A stretch of DNA of 24,154 nucleotides from a virus. The position numbers and the translations under genes are program-made. The stretch covers positions 1 through 24,154 of IMG/VR virus record IMGVR_UViG_3300030106_005863. One strand, written 5' to 3'. Shown piece by piece: positions 6,258 through 14,552 of the stretch. The notes under the pieces were generated by a model that made no database searches, was not told the DNA's origin, and saw only the letters and a list, made by a program, of their open reading frames with translations. Each line of letters opens with the position of its first letter. The stretch's first letter is position 1.

Positions 6258-6319
6258 TATTCTATTATTTTAAAATATAAAAATATAATTATTAAAAATG
6301 TAAAGATTATAGTTTCCAT
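6257..6319 (-). CDS. 20-residue membrane microprotein
   Basis: A minimal ORF encodes METIIFTFLIIIFLYFKIIE, a single hydrophobic helix with a glutamate near each end. It exactly fills the gap between two genes, with one-base TAATG stop/start overlaps at both ends (6317-6321 and 6255-6259). Such a fit suggests translational coupling through the gap. Whether the peptide itself matters or only keeps ribosomes moving cannot be told from the sequence. Confidence 0.45.
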   Translation of the reverse strand: METIIFTFLIIIFLYFKIIE

Positions 6320-6606
6320 TATTTTCTTATATAATTCATTAATTTATGGATTGCATTATTCCAATCATCTTCAGTTGCTTTTTTATTTTCTTCACTAAAA
6401 ACCGCAGAAAGTGAAGTGTCTTCATATGATATTTGATCAAAATTATTTGATATCCTAACAACATCACATTTTGTTCGCCCCTCTGCATTTCGGCATCTAT
6501 AATACCATAAAGAAACACCTGAATCATAAATTGTGTAAATCGGTAAATCTTTATAATGATACTTTTTTATTGTTGTTTTGGTTGTTTTAACTTCGAATGT
6601 TTTCAT
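6319..6606 (-). CDS. hypothetical early protein
   Basis: I do not recognise this 95-residue protein. It begins with a basic, threonine-rich beta segment, contains a tyrosine/tryptophan-rich middle (SGVSLWYYRCRNAEGRTKC, with two cysteines seven apart) and ends in a short amphipathic helix (WNNAIHKLMNYI). It reads as a small alpha/beta soluble protein. It is the first sizeable gene after the early promoter, a position often held by host-takeover proteins. It starts one base after the stop of the 35-residue microprotein gene. Confidence 0.65.
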   Translation of the reverse strand: MKTFEVKTTKTTIKKYHYKDLPIYTIYDSGVSLWYYRCRNAEGRTKCDVVRISNNFDQISYEDTSLSAVFSEENKKATEDDWNNAIHKLMNYIRK

Positions 6607-6607
6607 A

Positions 6608-6715
6608 TTAATATATATTTAAAATTATTTCCATTAATGATATAAAAGCAAAAAATACATATAATATTAAAAATCCTAAAGTTAAAGCTGCTAAATATTG
6701 AAAAATCTTTTTCAT
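6608..6715 (-). CDS. 35-residue membrane microprotein, first early gene
   Basis: A short frame encodes MKKIFQYLAALTLG followed by a long Phe/Ile/Leu-rich helix, ending after 35 residues. It is a single-span membrane peptide with a positively charged start. It lies about 15 bases downstream of the predicted transcription start of the early promoter, has an A-rich leader (AACAAATG), and its stop is one base before the next ATG, all as expected for the first gene of the operon. Confidence 0.6.
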   Translation of the reverse strand: MKKIFQYLAALTLGFLILYVFFAFISLMEIILNIY

Positions 6716-6736
6716 TTGTTTTATGTTTTGTTTTGA

Positions 6737-6767
6737 CAAACATATGCTTTTTTAACACTTGTTGAAA
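6737..6767 (-). promoter_or_regulatory. early promoter, Bacteroidota type
   Basis: Read on the minus strand, TATGTTTG (6744-6737) matches the Bacteroidota -7 consensus TAnnTTTG fully. A TTTC (6767-6764), one mismatch from the -33 TTTG/TTG element, lies 19 bases upstream, the expected spacing. It is in the largest gene-free gap of the early side, just after the late-operon terminator and before the first early gene. Transcription would start near 6730. Confidence 0.55.
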
Positions 6768-6804
6768 GTTTTTAAAATTAAGATATTAACAAAAAATTGT
6801 GAAT

Positions 6805-6832
6805 TAAAGAAAAGCCCCCAAAGATTGAGGGC
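6805..6832 (-). terminator. intrinsic terminator of the late operon
   Basis: On the minus strand GCCCTC and GGGGGC form a six-pair stem with one G-U pair around a seven-base loop, followed by TTTTCTTT. The same stem on the plus strand would have a C-A mismatch, so the signal favours minus-strand transcripts. It lies after the last late gene and before the early promoter. Confidence 0.7.
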
Positions 6833-6878
6833 AAATTCTACGACAAGATAAGATTTTTTTTTATGAATTTTTGCAAAT

Positions 6879-8108
6879 TTAAATAATTATTTTGAAAACT
6901 GTTTGTTTTTTGTGAACTTTATTTGCAGATTTTGAATTATATGCAGCAAGTTCTTTTTTAATATCATAACCTTTGAAACCATCTATATTTTGTAAATCAA
7001 TTCTCAGATCATGCCGACCATCTTTCAAAAAGATATAAAGGTTTTGAGCAGCTCTTGAGCTTAAATTTAAAGCGTTTTCACTATAAGCATTCGCACCAAC
7101 TAAAGATGATGATCTTGCAAACATATCCGAAATCAAAGTTTCGTGCAAATGTCCGCAAATCATAAAATCAATTTTAACTCCTTTTCTTGAATACTTTGCA
7201 ACAACAGATGATATTTTAGAAGTGTTCATTTTTCCCAGTTGATGACCATGTATCAAAAGAATTTTTTGTCCTCCTATATCAACAACCAATTCGAGAGAAT
7301 CTCCTCGTATAAAGGATATATCAGGTAAAAGCAAACGCAACATTTCAAATATTGTAAAATCATAATTATCTGAAGCAACAATATCAACCCAACCAAGCTC
7401 ATCGTTTACTCTTGATTCGTTACCCGTAACACATGCAATTGATATATTTGCAATTTGATTTAAATCTAAAATAAAATTAGATAATAAATGAACACCTAAA
7501 AAAGTAGCTTTTGCTCTATTTGTAGCCATTGCAAGTTTTTCATCTAATCGGCGATCCGAATTAATTAAATCCCCAGTAATGGCGATTAATATATTTTTTA
7601 TATTATATATATCAGCGTATTTTTTTATATAATAAGCAAATTTTTGCAACCTCTTGGATGCAATATTAAAATCATATTTATTGTGTTCTAAATCAACAAG
7701 CTCGTTGAAATGCGTGTCGGCAATATGAACAACTAAAGCCGCTTTTTCATCTGTTTTATGTGATATAATTTTAAATGAAAAGCTCTCCTTTTTTAATAAA
7801 GAAATAAGCTCTTTATTATACTCTGCTAAAGAGTTTTCAATCCTTGCATGTTCTCGAAAGGATTTGTTTTTTATGCGGTTTAAATCGTTTAATTTTTGTT
7901 TTTGTTTTTCTAAACGTACATTATATTTGACAATCTCTTTGTCTGCTAATTTAAAACGAATTGTTCTTGAAACTCGTTTTCTAACCGCTTGATTTTTTAA
8001 TGGAAGATTATGTCTATCTATGAGAATTTGAGCAATATCTCCATAATTATTGCCCAAATCCCATAAATTTGCGATTTCATCCTCATAGATATCAAACTGA
8101 ATACTCAA
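6879..8108 (-). CDS. calcineurin-like metallophosphoesterase with N-terminal HTH and coiled coil
   Basis: The 409-residue protein has three parts. Residues 1-55 look like a helix-turn-helix (LWDLGNNYGDIAQILIDRH, then NQAVRKRVSRTI); 56-110 are a charged coiled coil. From 124 comes a metallophosphoesterase: D131-x-H133, G179-D180, G229-N230-E231, H287-G-H289 and G319-H320-x-H322. Glutamate replaces the usual histidine of the GNH motif, so transition-state chemistry may be altered. The fold is that of Mre11/SbcD-type nucleases and other phosphodiesterases. It starts at TTG (8108-8106), 2 bases after the previous stop; there is no nearby in-frame ATG before the catalytic domain. It is placed last in the late operon, behind lysis genes, which is odd for a DNA enzyme. 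The substrate is unknown. Confidence 0.82.
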   Translation of the reverse strand: MSIQFDIYEDEIANLWDLGNNYGDIAQILIDRHNLPLKNQAVRKRVSRTIRFKLADKEIVKYNVRLEKQKQKLNDLNRIKNKSFREHARIENSLAEYNKELISLLKKESFSFKIISHKTDEKAALVVHIADTHFNELVDLEHNKYDFNIASKRLQKFAYYIKKYADIYNIKNILIAITGDLINSDRRLDEKLAMATNRAKATFLGVHLLSNFILDLNQIANISIACVTGNESRVNDELGWVDIVASDNYDFTIFEMLRLLLPDISFIRGDSLELVVDIGGQKILLIHGHQLGKMNTSKISSVVAKYSRKGVKIDFMICGHLHETLISDMFARSSSLVGANAYSENALNLSSRAAQNLYIFLKDGRHDLRIDLQNIDGFKGYDIKKELAAYNSKSANKVHKKQTVFKIII

Positions 8109-8110
8109 TG

Positions 8111-8317
8111 TTATTTTTTCTTAGCTTCTTTTCCAAAATCAGCAAGTCCTTGAAAACCCGCTAATGATAAAAGTGCATAGAATAATTTTTGAGCAGTTTC
8201 TTCATCTACTCCTAAATAACTAACTAAACTTGGAACAATTACAGAGCTTAAAGCATACCAAAATTTCTTAGAGCTAAGTATTTGTTGAACAAATAATTTT
8301 TGAAACCAATTTTTCAT
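8111..8317 (-). CDS. small membrane-associated protein, holin-like candidate
   Basis: This 68-residue protein has a basic amphipathic N-terminus (MKNWFQKLF), a hydrophobic helix FWYALSSVIVPSLVSYLGV (about 19-37), a short DEETAQ turn and a second, less hydrophobic helix (KLFYALLSLAGFQGLADF, 44-61) before a lysine tail. Two helices and a basic tail, next to an M15 peptidase gene, are compatible with a class II holin or a related lysis protein. The protein at 8807-9013 is a rival holin candidate. Confidence 0.65.
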   Translation of the reverse strand: MKNWFQKLFVQQILSSKKFWYALSSVIVPSLVSYLGVDEETAQKLFYALLSLAGFQGLADFGKEAKKK

Positions 8318-8339
8318 TTTTAAAATATTTAATTATTAA

Positions 8340-8711
8340 TCAATAAACCCAAATTACATGCTCATCCTTGCATGGTTCATTGTCAACATGGATGAAATTT
8401 TTTGCGATTCCTATTCTATTGAATCCCGCATAAGCCAAAGCTTCTATTATATAGGCTCTTGATCTACTATCAATACAATGAATATCCGCAGCCCATCCTC
8501 TCAAATGAGGAGAGTTTTTTGCAACTTTATATCCTTTTTCTTTTAGTTTTTCAGAATGTTTTTCACACCTATAACCGCTATTGATTTTGAAAGGAATTTG
8601 TGCGAACTCTCTTGCATCATCTAACAATTCAACAAAATCATCTTTCATTTTTTCCTTTCCACAACAAGGGCAAACAAATTCAGAGGATTTAAAATATTTA
8701 TAATTTTTCAT
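8340..8711 (-). CDS. endolysin, M15-family peptidase
   Basis: The 123-residue protein is a single Peptidase_M15-type domain. The zinc ligands are readable: H69 and D76 in SPHLRGWAAD, and H108 in FIHVD, with the ISGYR-like INSGYRCEKH segment (43-52) before them. A CPCC cysteine cluster (14-17) near the N-terminus may bind a second metal. These enzymes cut L-Ala-D-Glu or D-Ala peptide bonds in peptidoglycan. There is no signal peptide, so release to the periplasm needs a holin; genes for two small membrane proteins flank it. The single-domain form without a wall-binding domain fits a Gram-negative host. Confidence 0.88.
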   Translation of the reverse strand: MKNYKYFKSSEFVCPCCGKEKMKDDFVELLDDAREFAQIPFKINSGYRCEKHSEKLKEKGYKVAKNSPHLRGWAADIHCIDSRSRAYIIEALAYAGFNRIGIAKNFIHVDNEPCKDEHVIWVY

Positions 8712-8844
8712 ATGAATTTGATATATAAATTTTTACTCCTTTAATTTCTTGAACAAGTTTCAAGTTCTTTGGAGAGTTTTTTTCTTTTTCTTCTTTTGAG
8801 AAGTATTTAGGATTTTTTGATCCGAGTTTCCTTTTTTTGCTCAT
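8698..8844 (-). CDS. small basic ORF between holin-like and endolysin genes
   Basis: The frame encodes 48 residues, very lysine-rich (MSKKRKLGSKNPKYFSKEEK at the start) and ending in a VKIYISNSYEKL beta-like tail. It overlaps the holin-like gene by 38 bases and the endolysin gene by 14 bases, a layout seen for small lysis accessory genes. There is no hydrophobic segment or lipobox, so it is not an obvious spanin. It fills a gap that would otherwise be 95 bases without a gene. Confidence 0.45.
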   Translation of the reverse strand: MSKKRKLGSKNPKYFSKEEKEKNSPKNLKLVQEIKGVKIYISNSYEKL

Positions 8845-9013
8845 TTCGTTTCTTTTTGTTATAATACCATTTATCCGCCGTATAAAAAATTGTAACTAAT
8901 AATAAAATAATTTTTAAAATTATTTCTAAATTAGTGAAAGTTGCTATTGAAAAAACTGTTGTATTTATTGCAGTAACTTGCAAACTATCTCCGATTGTAT
9001 TTTTTATATTCAT
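8807..9013 (-). CDS. holin-like membrane protein
   Basis: I chose the ATG at 9013 (68 residues). A GTG at 9028 would add five residues and overlap the tail gene, but the ATG has an A-run leader and lies 4 bases after that gene's stop. One strong membrane helix, LEIILKIILLLVTIFYTADKW, follows a weaker hydrophobic stretch (VTAINTTVFSIATF); the C-terminus is highly basic (KKKRNEQKKETRIKKS). Two spans and a charged cytoplasmic tail beside an M15 endolysin gene make it the best holin candidate. Holins form no single sequence family, so this is context-based. Confidence 0.6.
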   Translation of the reverse strand: MNIKNTIGDSLQVTAINTTVFSIATFTNLEIILKIILLLVTIFYTADKWYYNKKKRNEQKKETRIKKS

Positions 9014-9017
9014 TTTT

Positions 9018-12000
9018 TTATATATCACTAATTAATAATTTTCCCCCATAAATTCGATCAGACATTGCGGTTGTAATAACTTTCACTCCAATATAATTTG
9101 TAGCATCTGAAGATGTATCTGTTACAGAAAACCCAGTCGCTCCCGTTGATCCCGTTCCAATAGTTGATCCCACACCGCTTGAATCGACATTTAAAACATA
9201 AACCTCCACATCTCTTGTTGCGTTCCCCCATACATTGCAATATGTTACTTTTTTACCATAAGGAACTTGTCTAAAAGCCCAAAGTTCTTGAGTTGCATCT
9301 TGTATTCTAACCCCCGTAGTTCCACTATCATCAAAATATATTGATCGATTAACTTTATTGTCATTTGGAATGAAATCGCTTGGAATTAGTTTTATATAAT
9401 CCATATCAACACCAACAAAAGTTCCCGTTCTACTATTCCAACCTCCAATGGTTTCTGAAGTAATTGCAAAACCTCCAACAGTTCCCATTGTTTTCCGTTG
9501 ATATTCTGTAATCAAATTCTTTTTTGATAAACCAATTACGCTTCCACTATATATGTTTCCATATAAAGTTAAAGAGTTAATTGAAATAGTTGTAGTCATA
9601 GACCAATTATCAGTAAAATTTCCTCCACTTGTTGAACCCGTAGAGGGTGGAACATAATCTGCCGCCAATGTTATTTCATATGTTGTTCCACTTCCTCTAT
9701 CCACTAAATCAAAAACATCTCCTGATTTATAAATAGCATCATACGATCCAACAACTGTTATTGATGTAATTGGACTTGTTGAAACATTAATATTTCCTAC
9801 CGTTTGAAAAGCGTAAAAATTATCAGTAATATTTGTATTTGGTGGATTAATAGCCATTCCAAGATTGGGAGTATTATCTTGAGGTAATCCAACAGAACCC
9901 GAATGCGGACCAACATGGTTGGTTTGTGTTGTTGTTGGGCTTGTGCTTGTGTAGTTTATTTCAAACATTTCAAGATCAACCTGATCAGATAATAAATCAA
10001 AAGTTCCTGAAGCAAAAACAAAATTTCCATTTTGATCAACTAATCTTCCGATTGGATTTATATATTTTAAACGTGTTCCACTTCCATCAGTTTCTTCTTT
10101 ACTATTAACAGATAAAACTGAAGTTCCTGAAAATTTATAAGATGTAACCGCTCCATTATTTAAAATTTCTTGACAAAGTAAAGTTGAGAAATTAAAGTTT
10201 CCTGAAGTGGTTTGAACACCCCATTTCCCAGTCGCATCTGTTAAAACCCAATTTGCTCCATCATACACTTCTAAAGCAGAAACAGTGTCAACATCCACAT
10301 CGCCCCAAAATAATTTCTTTACTGTATAAATATATGAATTATCATTTAAAGATAAAATATCTTCAACATTTTGAACTCCAATTGCTCCGTTTTTTACTTG
10401 ACAAAAATAGTTTGAAGAGAGATCAACATTTGGATTGTGAGGTGCGGGAACTAAAGTTCCCTGATTACTCCAATTTGGATGCCAAACGGGATAGTTCATG
10501 TTAGTCATTGTAGCTTCATTGATATAAATAGGATCAACTCCCGTTCCCCCTAAATCGTGAACGGGCCAAAATGGAAAATAATATCCAAAATTTGCAATAA
10601 ACTCGCTAACAATCCCCCCGTGTCCATTTAATACGGGAACACTTGTTGAAGATGGAGAAGATGGTGCATAATATGTTGCATAAGCAATCCATTGAAAAGT
10701 CCATGTTCCAGTAAAAGCTGAATCCGTTGGAATTGCTCCTCCTCCAATTTGACTCGCCATGATATTGATTGTTGAAGAACCTGATGGTAATTCTATTAAT
10801 TTACAAAAAGCTAAAACACCATCAGAATTTTGCAAAATAATTGAAGTCATGGGATCAACAACACCTCCCGTTGGTGCGGTGTAAGAATCCCAATATAAGT
10901 TAGAAGCCCCTGATTTCAACATATAAGTCCAAGAAGCTGATCCTTTTGGCTTAGCTCTTAAAGTGAAATTTGTCAATAAATCTTCTTTTCCTCCCGTATT
11001 ATTTACATTTAAAAATATTTGAGTAAAAAATGAATCAGCTAAAGCGGGATTTTTTATATTAATAATCTCTCCCTCTGTTATCACTTCTTGAGTAGTTAAA
11101 GAAGCATCCCAAACTCCTTCATTAAAAATTCTTGGGAAAGCAACATGATAATTGTAATTCCCAAAAGAAAGAAAATTACTTTTAACTTGTTTAATAGGAG
11201 TTGAAAAATCATAAGTTGTTCCTGATAATTTTTGCAAACCATTTGCTCCCGATCCCTCAAAATCTAAATCATAAGCTAAATTAGTTGTTCCTATGTCATC
11301 CGCAGCCGAAACAAATGTTCCGTTTTTATCATAAGTTCGTGTTGTGATATTTATAGGAGATAAGAATGTTCCGCTTTCAGAGTTTTTATATTGTGATATT
11401 TGAATAAAAAAAACAGTATTTCCCCAATAAATCATTCTCATTCCCCAAGTGATGCACATATATTCCAACACCGAAAAAATTGTGTTAGCTTCATATTTAT
11501 AATCCGCCCAATTATCATTCTCTATTTGATTATACATCATTTCAACTGTGCATCGGGTAAGGGCTAAAGGATCATCGGTTGCAGTTGTTCCTGAATGCTC
11601 TTCATTGTACCAATCAACCGCCGTTTTTATATTATAATCCGCAGAAGCTCCTTGAGTAGTTGTTGGAAAACCAATATTCGAAACCATAGTTTTCAGCCAA
11701 TAAATAAAGGTTTGAGGATCGCTTTCCATGAATGTATCCGCAATATCAAATGGAGGAAATAATGCAACATCAGGAACAAAAGATAAGTTTTTACTTAAAG
11801 CAATTCCATCAACCGCACAAAGATTAACAGTATAAGGATAAGCCAAATCTTCTTCTTTTCCTAATTCTAATAAAATAAATCCGCCCCAAATTAAATCCGA
11901 TCCTTTATATATATAAACATAAACATCTTTTTCAGAATAAGAGGATGATCTTAATTGGTTAATAAAATTCGCATCGCCCCCGCTTTGAACAATAAAAGGG

Positions 12001-12191
12001 AGTTTGCATTTAGAGGTAATTATTGGATTATACTTATCATTTGTATCTCCATTATAAGTAATATCAAATCCAGTATCGATTTTAAAATCATTCGCCGAAA
12101 CAGAGGTAGTGACATTATCCCATATTTCAACTGTGTATGTTGTTTCATTGTATGATTCAACAGTGGTGGAATATCTTTTAGTGAAAGCCAT
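9018..12191 (-). CDS. large tail-tip / host-recognition protein
   Basis: At 1057 residues this is the largest gene, and the only one between the tape measure and the lysis cassette. The first 150 residues (YTVEIWD, GFDITYNGD, IYKGSDLIWGGFILLEL, YTVNLCAVDGIALSKNLSF) have the beta-rich layout of the N-terminal domain of Bacteroidota-phage tail proteins that cap the tube. The rest is Gly/Ser/Thr/Asn-rich with many short beta segments and no coiled coil, as in adhesins and carbohydrate-binding tail tips. No lysozyme or peptidase motif is seen. It probably combines distal-tail, tail-hub and receptor-binding functions normally spread over several genes. The start is ATG at 12191. Confidence 0.75.
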   Translation of the reverse strand: MAFTKRYSTTVESYNETTYTVEIWDNVTTSVSANDFKIDTGFDITYNGDTNDKYNPIITSKCKLPFIVQSGGDANFINQLRSSSYSEKDVYVYIYKGSDLIWGGFILLELGKEEDLAYPYTVNLCAVDGIALSKNLSFVPDVALFPPFDIADTFMESDPQTFIYWLKTMVSNIGFPTTTQGASADYNIKTAVDWYNEEHSGTTATDDPLALTRCTVEMMYNQIENDNWADYKYEANTIFSVLEYMCITWGMRMIYWGNTVFFIQISQYKNSESGTFLSPINITTRTYDKNGTFVSAADDIGTTNLAYDLDFEGSGANGLQKLSGTTYDFSTPIKQVKSNFLSFGNYNYHVAFPRIFNEGVWDASLTTQEVITEGEIINIKNPALADSFFTQIFLNVNNTGGKEDLLTNFTLRAKPKGSASWTYMLKSGASNLYWDSYTAPTGGVVDPMTSIILQNSDGVLAFCKLIELPSGSSTINIMASQIGGGAIPTDSAFTGTWTFQWIAYATYYAPSSPSSTSVPVLNGHGGIVSEFIANFGYYFPFWPVHDLGGTGVDPIYINEATMTNMNYPVWHPNWSNQGTLVPAPHNPNVDLSSNYFCQVKNGAIGVQNVEDILSLNDNSYIYTVKKLFWGDVDVDTVSALEVYDGANWVLTDATGKWGVQTTSGNFNFSTLLCQEILNNGAVTSYKFSGTSVLSVNSKEETDGSGTRLKYINPIGRLVDQNGNFVFASGTFDLLSDQVDLEMFEINYTSTSPTTTQTNHVGPHSGSVGLPQDNTPNLGMAINPPNTNITDNFYAFQTVGNINVSTSPITSITVVGSYDAIYKSGDVFDLVDRGSGTTYEITLAADYVPPSTGSTSGGNFTDNWSMTTTISINSLTLYGNIYSGSVIGLSKKNLITEYQRKTMGTVGGFAITSETIGGWNSRTGTFVGVDMDYIKLIPSDFIPNDNKVNRSIYFDDSGTTGVRIQDATQELWAFRQVPYGKKVTYCNVWGNATRDVEVYVLNVDSSGVGSTIGTGSTGATGFSVTDTSSDATNYIGVKVITTAMSDRIYGGKLLISDI

Positions 12192-12251
12192 TAGAAGTTA
12201 TAAATAATTTTAAAAGGGATTAATTGAATCATTATATTAAAAATTTTAAAT
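12192..12251. other. 60-base A/T-rich gap between tape measure and tail-tip genes
   Basis: There is no open frame here, and no stem-loop or full TAnnTTTG promoter match is visible. It is the longest gap inside the tail module and may hold a weak internal promoter or leader for the large tail gene. Confidence 0.3.
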
Positions 12252-14552
12252 TTAAACATAGCGTTGTCTATTAAATTCAGCTCTTTCGGATGCAATAATA
12301 ATATCGTTTCCACTTATTCTTCCAACAACTTGGACTGTTTGTTGTCCGCTTGACATCATGCTTTTTAATTTAGATAACGGAGCAATTACTTCAGGATTTG
12401 AACTTGCTCCCGCATACTCTCCCATCAAACCAACAGTTGGACCTGAAACGATTCCTCCTTGTGCAAATGTAGGAAGCGGAGTTGATTGAATTACTCCAAT
12501 TTGTGCAGCCCCCATAGCTCCAACTACTCCCGCTAATATTATCCCCGCAAGTGCGGGTTTCATTGCTAATGCGGATGTTACTCCCTGAGCGGTGTTCATT
12601 ATAGCCCCCATTAAAGCCATTTTTTTATCCCGTTTAGCCATTTTAATTTTGATGTCTTTTTCTTTGTCTGAAAGTTTTTCATCTAAATCAATTCGATCTT
12701 GAGCGGCTTTTTCATCAAGCTCTTTAATTCTTGCATCTCTTTCGCTTTTTGTTAGAACTTCATTTTCTAAATCTGCATATCTATCTGCAATTTTATCTTC
12801 TAATATTTGTTCCTCTTTTTTTCTTGTGTTATCCATTAACCTTTGATCCTTTTGATTCATAGCACTTAATAAACCTGAAAAAGAATTAACGGCGGTTGAA
12901 ACCATAGAAATAGCATTAGTCCATCCATCGCCCCATGTTTTCCAAAATGCTTTCCATTGCTCCATCAAAGTTGGTGGAGGTTCTAAAATTTCAAGCGGAG
13001 GCGCTAAAGGTAATTTTGGAAGATTCTGAGTTGATGTTTTCGAATCTGTTTTAATATCAGAACTTGCTGATCCACCCGTTCCAACACCAAACAAACCTGA
13101 AAATTTTTGTTTTAATTTATTAAAAAACTCTCCCGCCTTGTCTGTTGCAGCATCAATATCAGATTCTGAAATAAATTTAACTTTTGTTTTTCCTTTTATA
13201 TTGTTCCAAGCGGTTGCAAAATTCTCTTTTGTATCTTCTGCTAAAGTTTCAACCGCTTGTTTTAGTTCGGGATTGTTTTCGGGATCAAATGCGTTTGCTA
13301 AACCCTCTTTTACCGCATCTTGTCCTTTCGTTATTGTTTCAGGATCAAAAGTAAAAATACCTTTTATTATATCTCCTAATCCTCCAAATAAATTTCTTAT
13401 GTTCATTCCCATCCCTTTAAGAATACTCCAACCCGCATTTGCAAAAAATTTCACATTAGCCCATAATTGTTTAAATGAAAAAGCAATAGTTTCCACTATT
13501 GTTCTAAAAACAATTGATTCATTGTATAAATCAATAAAATAATTAATTACATCAACTAAAACTTTTTTTACATAATCCCAATTCTTGACAATTACAACGG
13601 CTGCCGCAACTAATCCACCAATTACCGCTCCAATAGGAGTTAGAGCAACCGCCGCAATTTTTGAAATTTGCCCAAGAACCAATAAAGCGGGACCAATTGA
13701 AGCCGCTAAAACACCAATTTCGATAGCGGTATTTTTTACTCCTTTAGATAAGCCGTTCCAAAATTTCAATCCTCCCTTAACTAAATTCATTAATTTTTGT
13801 GCAATCGGCATTAATGCGTTTCCAATTTCAACGGCTAAATCCTCAAATTGTGCTTGAAGTAAACGAAGTTGATTTGCAAAACCCCCTGAAGTTCTTGCAT
13901 AATCTCCTTGAGCTTTTTGAGTTTGCTCCATAGCAATTTGTAAATTTGCTAATGCTTTCGCTTGTAATTCTGAAACCCCTTGCTCTTTCATAATTTGAGC
14001 AACTCGATCTTTATAATCTTTTGTGTTTTGTCTAATTACAATTCCAAGTGCTTTTGCTGATTCTGTTTCTCCAACTAATAATTTGGTTAGAGCTTTCGAC
14101 GCACCCGCGGAACCTCCTGAAAAGTTTGTGAAAGAAGCTAAATCGACCGCTAATTCATTAACTTGTTTAGATAAATCTAAAGCCGAATCTTCCGTAAAAC
14201 CAAAACCAACAAGCAAATCCCCAGTATCTCCAAGCATTTGTTTAGCAGCTTTTCCTGATAAACCAAAATCTCTTTTAAAAGTTGCAGCTACTTTTGAAGC
14301 CGTTCCTTGTATAGAAGAAAAAACTTGATTAAATTTTTGCTCTGTTTCTGCAAAATCGGAAGCTAATTTAACCGCAGTTCCACCCAACGCAACTAAAGGA
14401 ACTGTTAATCCCGCAGTCATTGTTCTTCCCGCATTTGTCATGCTTGATCCAAATTTTTTGATTCTTTTTGATGCCTTGCTCATTGCACGATTAAAACCTT
14501 GCATGTTTGCACCAAATGAGAAAGTTAAATATCCGACTGATTTATTCGCCAT
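12252..14552 (-). CDS. tail tape measure protein
   Basis: The 766-residue protein shows a TP901-type tape-measure N-terminus: FSFGANMQGFNRAMSKASKRI (11-31), then an amphipathic helical region with AETEQKFNQVFSSIQG. A set of membrane-like helices follows (about 275-325, alanine/valine/glycine-rich), then helical repeats, a proline-rich stretch (LPKLPLAPPLEILEPPP), a long charged coiled coil (about 570-650) and a hydrophobic Gly/Ala segment near the C-terminus. The protein fills the tail tube, sets its length and helps DNA entry; at about 0.15 nm per residue the tail would be roughly 110 nm. It follows the G-T chaperone gene with an 11-base overlap. The membrane-like segments probably insert into the host envelope. 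Confidence 0.93.
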   Translation of the reverse strand: MANKSVGYLTFSFGANMQGFNRAMSKASKRIKKFGSSMTNAGRTMTAGLTVPLVALGGTAVKLASDFAETEQKFNQVFSSIQGTASKVAATFKRDFGLSGKAAKQMLGDTGDLLVGFGFTEDSALDLSKQVNELAVDLASFTNFSGGSAGASKALTKLLVGETESAKALGIVIRQNTKDYKDRVAQIMKEQGVSELQAKALANLQIAMEQTQKAQGDYARTSGGFANQLRLLQAQFEDLAVEIGNALMPIAQKLMNLVKGGLKFWNGLSKGVKNTAIEIGVLAASIGPALLVLGQISKIAAVALTPIGAVIGGLVAAAVVIVKNWDYVKKVLVDVINYFIDLYNESIVFRTIVETIAFSFKQLWANVKFFANAGWSILKGMGMNIRNLFGGLGDIIKGIFTFDPETITKGQDAVKEGLANAFDPENNPELKQAVETLAEDTKENFATAWNNIKGKTKVKFISESDIDAATDKAGEFFNKLKQKFSGLFGVGTGGSASSDIKTDSKTSTQNLPKLPLAPPLEILEPPPTLMEQWKAFWKTWGDGWTNAISMVSTAVNSFSGLLSAMNQKDQRLMDNTRKKEEQILEDKIADRYADLENEVLTKSERDARIKELDEKAAQDRIDLDEKLSDKEKDIKIKMAKRDKKMALMGAIMNTAQGVTSALAMKPALAGIILAGVVGAMGAAQIGVIQSTPLPTFAQGGIVSGPTVGLMGEYAGASSNPEVIAPLSKLKSMMSSGQQTVQVVGRISGNDIIIASERAEFNRQRYV

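Noticed and set aside
6797-6805. DnaA box-like TGTGAATTA near the early promoter
   Set aside because: It has one mismatch to the TGTGNATAA consensus, and is single and isolated. This is not enough to call an origin.
9018-12191. Diversity-generating retroelement acting on the tail-tip gene
   Set aside because: No reverse transcriptase gene and no template/variable repeat pair was seen.
13138-14328. Long plus-strand open frames antisense to the tape measure gene
   Set aside because: They mirror the codon structure of the tape measure gene, have no family resemblance, and no plus-strand gene exists anywhere else in the window.
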